In this document: piece after piece, positions 20,700-30,354 of the stretch
How positions within the stretch are numbered: the stretch's first letter is position 1
How the letters are laid out: each line of letters begins with the position of its first letter
DNA from: Sycon ciliatum
Lineage: Eukaryota; Porifera; Calcarea; Leucosolenida; Sycettidae
Assembly (NCBI RefSeq): GCF_964019385.1
Contig: NC_088645.1
Coordinates: forward strand, 11,446,492 to 11,510,491
Length of the DNA stretch: 64,000 nucleotides
Direction: 5' to 3'
Position numbers and translations under genes: made by a program
The notes under the pieces: model-generated
The model's database searches: none
What the model was told of the DNA's origin: nothing
The model's input: the letters and a program-made list of their open reading frames with translations, nothing else

Positions 20700-20935
20700 G
20701 AAAGAGGAGACGATTCGGAGTAGGCCTTTGTAACCCGAGGCGTGGTTGATGGTGAGACTGTAGCCGCAGCAACTGTGTCGGAGGTAGTCCGTAGATAAGT
20801 AACGGCAGACGATGAAGGTCTTGTGAAGGTGGTCGATGGAGTAGCGCTAGTAGTTGCTTGAGGTACTATGGATGTTTTCGTTAGAGGAGAGATTGTACTG
20901 CGCGTAGTAGGGTGAAATGCAGTAGTGGTTGGACA
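20700..20935 (-). pseudogene. Relic of a P-type exon (stalk region)
   Basis: Matches the stalk region of the P exons (GCAGCAACTGTGTCGG, TAGTCCGTAG, GCTTGAGGTACTAT on the plus strand) but without Cys module or helix and with no open frame. A second decayed terminal exon beside R3. Confidence 0.55.
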
Positions 20936-21089
20936 AAAAAATCATAATTATATCACTTGCTTTGGAATCAATAGCCTCGTTGGTCGCTTATCCGCAGGGG
21001 TATTTGCGTCGTGAATTTGCTGCTCTGGGCGTTGTTGTTTGTTGTATTAGGATCTGAGGTGACTGGGCACGTTAGAATTGAGTAGTTGG

Positions 21090-22019
21090 TCAAGCTTCAG
21101 GAACAGCGTCGACGCAGTCACTCACTAGTACAGGAGTGTAAGTAACGTGTGTGACGGGAGCAGACGCTGTGCTGTACTCCAGTGAGCGGGCGGTATTGCA
21201 GATAACCAACGTATCATCATCAGGCTTGGCGTCAACACGGGATTCCCCGCTGGGAAGGTCGCGGCTATGGGGAGCAAGACCTTCGTAAGGGTTGCGATGT
21301 GCTCGTGTACGCTTAGATAGTAGCGTGTAGTGACGTTCTTGCGCATCAATACTGGCATTTTCAGTTGTCTCCAGATCAGCATACAGCGAATCTTGGGTTT
21401 GTTCACTATTAGCTGGTGCCGTGGACGATTGCACATGGACAAATTCCGGCATGGTGCCATTAGTCATGGAACAGGACTTGGGCGTGACGTTCGCGCTCAT
21501 CGAGTCTACAGCGTCAATATAGTATGGACCCTCGGACGTGTCAGTTGCTACTTGGCGGCATTGTTCGGGGCGGGCTGTAGCAGGCGGAGGTGGTGTTGGA
21601 GTCGGCAAGCCTACCGCTTCTCTTTTTTCTTGTCGAGAGTGGCCGCGTGCTGAGAGAGATTCGCGCTTCATTCGATACAGAAGTACGAGGTAGAATGAAG
21701 AGGGTGAGAAGAAGCAAGGGAATATTGAAGCCCATAGTAAGTCCGCTTGGTTGCCCTGTCCCGGGAAGCATTATGACCCTATCCACCGCTTCTGTAGCAC
21801 TTGGTGATCCACGCTTAGATGATCCTGGCGGTGGCGCACTTGCATGTTGTGAAGATCCAGAAACTAAAACTTCCGTTGAGGTTGAGGTTGGACACGTGTA
21901 GTTAGATGCAGTACCACAATAGTATTGATAGCGATTTTTACCAGTTGCTCCTAATGCAGGACGGCTTTGATAGAGTGTTTGGCAGTTGTCACATGTAGCC
22001 TGGTTGCACGCACTGGATG
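21090..22019 (-). pseudogene. R3 exon 3 (P-like), frameshifted in the membrane helix
   Basis: Acceptor TTTCTGCAG before 22019. The Cys module is present, but the fourth Cys is replaced (LYQSRPALG for LYQSCPALG). A short stalk and helix follow (GFNIPLLLLTLFIL). An extra base (GG at 21689-21690; one G in R2) shifts the frame right after the helix, so translation ends at 21541 with no tyrosine tail. The tail itself survives in the other frame (21090-21671): PYYIDAVDS, SLYADLET, HYTLLS, PYEGL, EYSTA, TYTPV. It carries a single tyrosine-motif unit, where A/B exons have two. Confidence 0.75.
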
Positions 22020-22495
22020 CTGCAGAAATACATGTAAGGGAAAAAATTGTCGGGTTATGATCAGAAATCCATGATGGAAACAGATTTGACACTTTACTAA
22101 ATGTTTGACAAAGAACACATCTTCAAAATTGCAATCCTCAAGACAGATCACGAGGTCACCTTTATTCTGGCCGCCATCGTGAAACAGATCCGCTTTTGAC
22201 TTCGGTGCATCCGAGTCAAGGAATCTAAACGCCATAGTAATCAGCTAATTTGACCACCCTTATTAGAACGAAATACATTGTGGCCTTTGTCACTGCTGCA
22301 TTTGCTAAAGTATTCTCTCTAGCATTTTACTATTGCTCGGCTTAGAGGTCTAAGATGGGAAGCGAGTACAGTTTTACATGATTTGTGACAGTTGCTAGTG
22401 TAGCGTTCAAGCATGCCTGATAAATGTACTAATCACACCTTGCCACTGTTCGGGGAAGTAAATGAGTAGAGAGTACGGGAATGAACGGCACTTAC
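22020..22495 (-). other. R3 intron 2
   Basis: Short intron-like spacer partly matching the R1/R2 spacers (CAATCCTCAAGACAGA block near 22130). No gene seen. Confidence 0.4.
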
Positions 22496-23005
22496 CACGG
22501 ATGGTCATCGTGACAGGAGGCTCCAGCGCAGCACCCTAGGAAAACTTCTGTAAGACATCTGGTGTACTGCCTTGCAGCATTACCCAGGCGACTTGCGGCC
22601 AGATAGCTTTTAAATTCAACTGGCATCCGGTTTGCAGAGTCATTCCAATGATAAAAGCTTCTGTCGCACTGCTGTTATGAGATACGTAGTGGTCAAGGCC
22701 CACCCCGGTCCATGTAGCAGAACCCATCTTGTGTGTACTAGGTGGAATGCGTTCAGAGGCAATCTGATACTTTCCCCCATGGAATTCCTTCAATAGCACC
22801 AACATCGGATTGCACGACGTTTGAGCCACATCTGCCGTAATATCGATCTGGACAAATGGACAGCTGCTGTAGAAGGATATGTTCGGTAAAGGAATAATTG
22901 TCCGCGGTTGGAGAATTGGTCCCACACCAGGCGCACTTTCCAGCTTCATATGATTGTCAATGGTCAGATTTCCTGGACTTTGTGACAATGTGCATGGCGC
23001 CGAGA
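22496..23005 (-). pseudogene. R3 exon 2 with an internal stop
   Basis: 510 nt between acceptor TTGCAG (before 23005) and donor GTAAG. Open and family-like (LVLLKEFHGGKYQIASERI, WTGVGLDHY, LQTGC) until TAG at 22538-22536, where other genes have Phe in KF.FGAA. The stop is 13 codons before the donor. Segments such as SPGNLTIDNHMKLESAPG are shared with R5 rather than R2. Confidence 0.75.
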
Positions 23006-23086
23006 CTGCAAGGGGGAGGGAGACAGGTAGTAACATTCCCACGCAAAATACACACACGCATACGAACAAACTTTCACATAGACGTT

Positions 23087-23210
23087 GTTCTTGGTTGGAA
23101 AATGTTCAAGCACCAGGCGCACGTGTCAGCTTTATTATGGTTATGAATGGTCAAATTAATTATTTCCTCGACTTTGTGATGATTTGCACGCTGAGGATAC
23201 TGCAATATGG
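23087..23210 (-). pseudogene. Second exon 2 relic beside R3
   Basis: Partial second copy of the exon 2 start (CAGGCGCACGTGTCAGCTTT, AATGGTCAAATTAATT, GACTTTGTGATGATTTGCAC) within R3 intron 1, without an open frame. Close to the 17395-17510 relic. Confidence 0.5.
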
Positions 23211-23309
23211 ATATAAACACGTTGAAGCATTCCCACACCAGCAAACCAAGCGGACTGACACACATGCTCATTATTTACCCGGATGAACACGCTCGCTCAA
23301 GCACTCCTA

Positions 23310-23348
23310 CAAATACCACCCCCCTCCCCCCCCCACACACACGCACAA
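23310..23348. repeat. C-rich / CA tract
   Basis: Shrunken equivalent of the intron 1 microsatellite. Confidence 0.55.
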
Positions 23349-23880
23349 AAAGTAATAATTATGCACTTGCTCAGTGCTGGGAAGTAGAAAAGTAGGCAGG
23401 TTCAGGTGCTAATCTAGCTCAGAAGTATGCGTAGTGAAGCGTTCGATACCAAGAAGAAACATTAGCCACAAAGTCTATAATAAATGACCATTACTGCATT
23501 AGTGTTAGACAGCATCCCGCAATGTGCTCTCCGCCGACCCACTCAGCCTGTACATCACTAAGTTAGTATAGCGAAACAACTTCGTCGATAAATAAATATT
23601 GGAAAACCTCTGTCGGACATTGAAAATGTGGGTGATTGGACACTTTCCACATATTCTTTTCTTTATTTCCTCGAAGAGACCCCAACGGATCAATTCTCCT
23701 GGTTCTAATGGGCTGTACCTCGACACGCTCAGCGGGGATGTCATTCGGCTGCAGCAGGACTGGTTTGCAACATTGATGATCACATTGCAAACATTGATAC
23801 GGAGTACACTAAGCACCCTTGTAATTTAGCCATGTTTGTGCATGGTGAGGGCAAAACTACACGCACTTGTATCATCTTAC

Positions 23881-23956
23881 CTGCTGCTCCACTGTGCCAT
23901 GGTATCACTCCGAAAATACCTACGATGAATACCACTGTCTGCATTCTGCATTTCAT
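23881..23956 (-). pseudogene. R3 signal-peptide exon
   Basis: 76 nt, ATG at 23956, GTAAGA donor, phase 1. 25 residues: MKCRMQTVVFIVGIFGVIP then WHSGAA. The exon is intact, but the gene carries a stop in exon 2 and a frameshift in exon 3, so it is classed with pseudogene R3. A truncated secreted product is possible. Confidence 0.65.
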
Positions 23957-24568
23957 TTTAGCCACGTGCAGGCGACAGGCCCCGTGCCAAGGAACTTATC
24001 ACTCAAGAGTCTTTGAAAGATAGGAAATTTCACAGCCTAGAAACTGACTGGAGGATGTACCGTGATAACTACCGTCGTGGCTTTCTCTATCCAAAGCAAA
24101 AATTTAGTTCGAGACCGTATCAACAAAACTCCCAGTTCACACTGTATTGAAGTTGTGATCGCATGTGCGGACTGGTGCTTAGCCAGGACACAATCAACAT
24201 GACAACATGGAGGGAGAACGATAGAAGACGGGCATTGCCACACCGAGTCTCTCGGTAAATCGAGATCATTAGCCAAGTGATGGCTGCGAACAGGCTGGCT
24301 GAACGTAAAAAAGGATGTGAAGCGAGAGCATGTGGAGAGCAATAGTGCAACCGGGAGCAGGCTAGAGTTCGACAAGCCTGCATGACTGAGAGCTACACAG
24401 TAGCAGGTCTTGCACTATAGCAGGACATTGCTCACAACGCTCAAGCTGGCGGCCGTAGGTGCTAAATATTATTGCGCTCTAGTGTAGAAAGATATGAAAC
24501 TGGAATGATGAGATGAGACGTGCGCGTCTGGCAAGGACTTGCTCACTCCTCTACCGGTGATCTGACAA
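23957..24568. other. R3 5' flank, nothing recognised
   Basis: No gene, repeat or RNA feature identified. Confidence 0.4.
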
Positions 24569-24916
24569 TAGGGCTTGAAAGTGCTACGTCACTCCATAGC
24601 AATGGCATAGCAACAATTTGAAAAATTCGAAAACTGGATCCAGGTGGATCCAGTTTTGTATGGATCCAAGCACATTTCAAGCGGTCTCACTCACAGCAAG
24701 GTGATGTTGCCAGTGAAACTGACTGATTTGGCTAGTGGGGGCGGGGTGACAACTGGTGGCGAAGTAAAAGTTGCACCTGCATACGACATGAGTGGGTTGC
24801 TATGCACCCACATACTGAGGCAATAGCAAAGTTACACCTTAGTGGATCCAAAATAGAAATCTGATGTCAATTTACTACTCCCAGGCCGTTTTTGACGTCA
24901 TCACTTTCAAGCCCTA
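24569..24916. mobile_element. About 346-bp MITE
   Basis: Terminal inverted repeats beginning TAGGGCTTGAAAGTG at the left end and, as reverse complement, at the right end; both continue into a near-match (CTACGTCA / ATGACGTCA). TA at each border. A small palindrome of GGATCC motifs lies at 24630-24657. No transposase. Confidence 0.7.
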
Positions 24917-26070
24917 TAGTTAGCTTATGTGTTCCGAAAAGGCTAAAATGTGGTCAATGTACACGGTACATTGCCAAATGTTCCGCTGAACATTTCCTCT
25001 ACACCACTACATTCGAACGCACACAGGACAAGGATACCGGATCATTCCATTGTTGCCGTAAACCACATGAAGCACGAAGCAAAAAGAGTAGAGCCACAAC
25101 TTCCATAGAATGTTTTTTCCAGTCACTGATGATAAAAAGCGGACAATGGAGGAACTTGTGGCGGGAATTGTTTTTCGTCTAAAACTAAAAGGCTACACGC
25201 CGCGCCGGCAAGGGGGTCGGGTTTCAGTTGCTAGCACTGTAGGAGCATCAATTTCATAAGGCTACTGAAGTACTTAAGTTATGTTCAACTGATATGGGGT
25301 GAATTTCCCGACACTCTTTAAGTTGAGCAGGGAGTGGCGCTTTCTTGTAGGTTTGCTGAGTGGAAGACGCAACGCGGTTTTCGTGGTTTCCAGACGCAGT
25401 CGCGAGTCAGTCAAGTGTTAATTTAGTCGGCAGGAAGCGAAAGATGCGAGATTTGAAGCATAGCCTTTTCTCTCCAAAAGAACAGTAGCAGTTACTCCAG
25501 TTTTTCCTGGGCTTGCACTTCTTGCGTCCTGCTGCCAAACCCTTCCTATGAGAATCAGGGCGCATAAAACATCAGTATCGGAAGGGTTGCAGAGGACAGG
25601 ACTTGTCGGTCCATATGCTTGGCAGCGTGGATTGTTCATTCGAAAATCCGTTTTTTGCAGGGAGGCTTAGAATTATGTTAGAGTCTGTACATATCAGAAC
25701 TTAGGGTGTTCAGTGAAAACCGCCACAACTCAATGTCGAGATGCTATCCATTCCACACTTCGAAACATAATTCTTATTCTTTCTTTATTATTCGGTCAGT
25801 GTAGTGCAATGTTGTCGCATGAGCTGATTGTTTAGTAACTGGTGGTGTTAGTGGACAGTATAGCGTAACTTGTAGTTCTTTTTCTTTGGTATAAATTATT
25901 TTTTTCAAATACGCTTTTTAGACCATCATCAGTAACTACGGAATGAGTGGAAGTAGGGCATCTATAACCTTCAGACATACCTATGGGGAGCCTTGACGTA
26001 TGTATGATCACGGGAAATAAGGGAGACTAATAGTTGTGTAAATGTGCGACGAGGAGACAACAATTTTAAT
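24917..26070. other. Spacer; one half-arm of the P-flanking repeat at about 25290-25450
   Basis: A plus-strand frame at 24892-25182 has several Cys/His residues but no recognised domain. The 25290-25450 stretch matches the right arm of the inverted repeat at 2236-2560. Nothing else identified. Confidence 0.4.
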
Positions 26071-26616
26071 AATGGCAATAAGTAGGACGAGCTGAAGTGA
26101 CATTTGGATTACTTTACTAAACAATGTAAGCGATGGAGACGATGCAAAAACAATCTAAAGTGTAAGGAAAAATACATGTAAGAAGAAAAAGGCAATGGAA
26201 AAAAAGATGATTCGAAAAGGTTTTCGTACAACACTCTTCAGGAATCACAGTTGTACTAAAGAACAAAATGAGAACAAAGGAAATGCTTGTCACGCTTACT
26301 TCCTACTTGTTTACCCTTGTTTTCTGCACACTTTTGTGAGAAATCGCACCTTGATATTTTAGTGCTGTCGTTGTGTCCTGCTACCCTACCTTGATTGCTA
26401 TACTATTTCCTTTGTTCTCATTTTGTTCTTCAGTACAACGGTGATTCCTGAAGAGTGTTGTACGAAACCTTGTTCAAATCATCTTTTTTTCCATCGCTTT
26501 TTTCTTCTTACATGTTTTTTCCTTACCCTTTAGATTGTTTTGCATCGTCTTCATCACTTTAATACATTGTTTAAAAGTAATCCAAATGTCACTTCAGCTC
26601 GTCCTACTTATTGCCA
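26071..26616. mobile_element. Foldback element with about 213-bp arms
   Basis: Left arm about 26071-26284, right arm about 26404-26616, near-complementary over their whole length (for example GGACGAGCTGAAGTGACATT and TACAACACTCTTCAGGAATC, each inverted on the other side). The loop is about 119 bp with no coding frame. Inserted in flank DNA that is continuous at the matching places in the other genes. Confidence 0.85.
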
Positions 26617-26875
26617 TAATTATTATAAATTATGTGAAGGAGCTTCCTGCTCCAAATGTAGGAGCTCGCGCGTAATGTCAACAAACTTGAAATTTGACCT
26701 TTCTACTAACTCAGATGGTGCGCCAAGGAAAAAATTGTAACATGGAAATTGTGGGCATAAGTAATGCGATCGAGTCCACCAATTAAACCAGATTGTGACC
26801 TTTTTACGAACATTTTTCAGTGTGTATGACATGTTTCTTCAGAATTCCCAAGCTCCATTGCAGCGTATTTCTTGC

Positions 26876-27009
26876 ACTTGAAAATACCGCCATTCCGGCA
26901 ACAGGCTCTCAGCTGCACCAAAGAGATAAATAAATAACTTTGCAAAGTTATTTATTTATCTATTTGGTGCAGCTGAGAGCCTGTTGCCGGAATGGCGGTA
27001 TTTTCAAGT
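26876..27009. repeat. 134-bp near-perfect palindrome
   Basis: Arms of 66 bp with one clear mismatch and a 2-base centre (AACTTTGCAAAGTT). They begin ACTTGAAAATACCGCC and end GGCGGTATTTTCAAGT. No such hairpin occurs in the matching flank at 55250-55290. Confidence 0.9.
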
Positions 27010-27939
27010 ATATGACATGTACACTAAAAATATTCAGAAAATTGTAGCTAGCCCTACCTTACCACTTGTGTCGTAATCTAGACATAAACCTCTTTTACCG
27101 GCGAACAAAACACAATTTGCCATGATGGTCTGGAGAATGGGAACACAACTCACATACTGAAAACAATTGCATGAAAAGTAGAATGCTGTAAGGAATGAGA
27201 TCCCCACTCAAATACAGCAGAATTATGTTAAGTGAGTACTGAGATGAAAGGAGAAAGGCATACTCTTATAGAAAGGAAATGTATTATGAGAAGTGACATT
27301 ATTATGTCAACGTTGTACGAGTCGTACACCTATCACTTGTGTACTAGCATTGAAATTATTAGTATTATGCGCTTGTCCTCGTCTTCGCATAAGCCAAATG
27401 AACAAAAGAAATGAGGAACGAGCGAGGCCAGTAAACACACGCGTGCAACTGCAGAATAGTCAAAAGGAATATACGTGTAATAAGAAATAAACAACAAATA
27501 AAACTGTAAACGGATGAATACAGGAATCATGACAGCTGACGGTACATACTAGCAAAGCCACATAACACGAGTATACTGTACATGAGAGAACAATAATATA
27601 CTTATAAACTACAGCCGAGAACCACGTAGTCGAAACTAAACAACATAGGTAACCATTTGCACATGCACAGAAATTTGAAAAAAGGGCTCGAATGTTCAGG
27701 AAAAACGATATTACTTGCATGGCACATTGGCAGGATGAGCAAAGCGCATTTCAACATTCTATCATTGAAAAATTATTGAAAAACAAAAATTTATCACACT
27801 GTAATGGAGGGTTCTCGAAATGCGATTCATCGAGGGGTATTTAACTGAACAAAACGTTTTCTTAGACTAACTCGTAAAATAATACTGATCGGTTCGGACA
27901 TCTGGGCAACTGGGGGATCTTGATGGCTTCAGTTGTAGT
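27010..27939 (-). other. 3' flank of R4
   Basis: Shared with the R6 flank (55260-56195) and more distantly with the A-type flank at 8650-9160. No gene recognised. Confidence 0.5.
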
Positions 27940-29285
27940 TCAATCATCCGCATCAACTTTCGGGTAGTCATCTTTAGTGAGAGATGTGTACACAGCATGT
28001 GCGACGGGCATCAACGCCGTGTTGTATTGCTCCGAGTGTGTAGTATTACAGATAACCAAGCCATGACGATGGGGGCTGCTGTCAGCACGAGTTTTCACTC
28101 CACCGGCAGTGTTGCTATGGGGACCAAGGCTCTCGTAAGTGCTGGGTTGCAGTTGTGCACTTGTGGACAGCGGCATGTAGTGAGATCCTTGTGCATCGGT
28201 ACTGGTGTCATCAGATGTGTTCACATTGGAATAGTTAGAATCGTGGTTCTGTAAGCCAATTGAAGATGCCATGGGCACGTACTCATCGATATGGGTTTGT
28301 ATTTTGCCGTCGGACCGAGAAAAAGACGTCGGTGTCCTCACAGTATTGGCTGCTCCCTTGTCAGTAGAAGATTTACCGCTGTGAGTGCCTTTGCTTTGGA
28401 GATCGATACTTTGGTAAGGGTGAGGTTGTGTTTGCATACTTGTTGACAGTGATGTGTATTGTGGCAGTTGTTCTTCATCACTAATGTCTGCATGTGTCTC
28501 CAGATCAGCCGACAGGGAAACGTGATCGTGTACGGTATTCAATGAATCCATGTGCACATACTCATCCCCATGGTCCTGGTTTGCAGCGTCAGTGATGGCA
28601 GGCAACACAGTCGTGCTGGCGGAATTGTTTTCTTCATTCGGAGCTTCAATATGAATATAGTAGGGACTCTCAGACGAATTTATTAACGCTCTATTGGATG
28701 CTTCAGGCCTAGTTGGGTGTGTCGGTGGGATACAAGAGTTGCCCAGTTGCTCATTCTGCAACCCTGATTGGCCAGCTGCGGACAGGGAATCACGCTGCTT
28801 GATTCGATGTAGAAGTATCACGAATACAGACAGCGTCAGGAGGAGCAAAGGCACAACGATGCCCAGGATAATACCTGTTGATGGCCCTGTTTTCACAATG
28901 ATACGGCAGTCCAAAGTTTCTGTACTGCTAGACCTTGATGTGGATGGGGAAGATGGTTCAGCGAAATCTCCTTTAGCGGCTGTGTGTTTGGTTGAACTGC
29001 TGGGAAGTGCTGAACTTTTCATTTCGAGAGACGATGTAGAAACCATTGTACTCATGGTCGTGGGTAATCGAACAAAGCCAGTAGAAGTTTGTACAGCAGA
29101 GGACGATATCCCCATACTGCTGTCAGAAACGGTTGGTGGACTGGGAATTGTGGTTGGACACGTGTAGTTAGATGCAGTACTACAAAAGTATTGATAGTGA
29201 ATTTTACCAGTTGCTCCTAACGCAGGACAGCTTTGGTAGAGTGTCTGGCAGCTGCCACATGCCGCTTGTTCGCACGCATCTGATG
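27940..29285 (-). CDS. R4 receptor exon 3, B type (terminal exon)
   Basis: 1346 nt: 447 residues and TGA. Acceptor CGTTCTGCAG before 29285, phase 1. Six-Cys module (SDACEQAACGSCQTLYQSC, then FCSTASNYTC), stalk shorter than A type, membrane helix (GIILGIVVPLLLLTLSVF), and a long cytoplasmic tail with PYYIHIEA, EYVHM, QYTSL, PYQSI, EYVPM, NYSNV, HYMPL, TYESL, QYNTA and VYTSL. These are candidate SH2-docking sites. With exons 37916-38428 and 39835-39916 the join is exactly 1941 nt (646 aa). Intron 2 is 8.6 kb and contains a LINE plus the dead P exon. The frame continues open into the intron up to a TTG at 29379; it was rejected as start because the acceptor and phase fit. Confidence 0.85.
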
Positions 29286-29909
29286 CTGCAGAACGAAATG
29301 AATAAATACCAGGTAGAAGTATCCTTGAACGCTGATGGTGAGCCAATGTGATTATGGTAAAAAAAAAGAGAAGGACCAAATGTTACGAGGTATGACTAAC
29401 TCAGGTCCACGAATGTCTCAGTACTCCTTTTCAATAGGGTACCATTTTTGTCGCATTCGCTGACTGTATATGATCTGGCTACGTTGGTGGACAGTTAGTC
29501 ATAACTTGTAACATTTTGTCCTTCTCCTTTTTTACCAGAAGTACATTTCGAAGTAGTTCTGTAAAAGCGAAATTATTCCGTAAACCACAATTTCGAATTT
29601 GAAACTTCGCAGGCAAGCTGTGAGGTTATCATCCATCTTCCTGCATGTAGCCCGTAAATCGACTGATGACCGTGAAAAATGTAACAAAAGAACGGTTTCG
29701 TTTTTCAACATTTTGGTTCAGCTCTTCACCATGGTGTAGTGATTAGGAATGGTAACCATGGTAACCGAACACGTTGATCTTCCGTCAAAGAGGATCTGGA
29801 AGGTTTTGGAGCTGGAATAATGTCTAAAGACATGGAGCAAGTTTATTATTTATATTTTATGAATGTGCACATGCCTAATGTAGAATAGAAGAGAATAACA
29901 ATAACAACC

Positions 29910-29952
<43 letters not shown>

Positions 29953-29961
29953 CCAATGTCA
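29286..29961 (-). other. R4 intron 2 with a (CAA)n tract at about 29895-29953
   Basis: Same segment as 1-593. The CAA tract is followed by CCAATGTCA and then the LINE poly(A), read as a T run on this strand. No coding feature. Confidence 0.6.
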
Positions 29962-30354
29962 TTTTTTTTTTTTTTACTATGTTCACACTCCCAGCTCGAA
30001 AATAATAAAGAAAGACAATGATACTGAGACTAGGACGAACGTGACAACTATTGAGCAGGGGCTGCACCGAGACGCAGCAGTGATGGTGGGGCATTGATGG
30101 CTCTGCCGACCTGAGGTCTCGGCATCACGGCCAAAAACACGCACCAAAAACAAAAGATAGAGCTGTACGAGTCAGCAAAATGAAAAGAAAGGAAGGGTTA
30201 ACATCAGCGAGTGTGCGGGAGAAACTGTGAGACTATTAACAAATTACAAGGGCTGTTACTGAGAGGAGCATCATCATGGCTGATCATGGCGAGTCGGTTG
30301 TCTGAGCCAGTTGTGGAGCATAGATAGGGATAGAGGAGAACGACGAGAGCATCA

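Noticed and set aside
24892-25182. Cys/His-containing plus-strand ORF as a possible zinc finger
   Set aside because: Spacing does not fit a known finger, the start lies in a MITE, and no second copy supports it.
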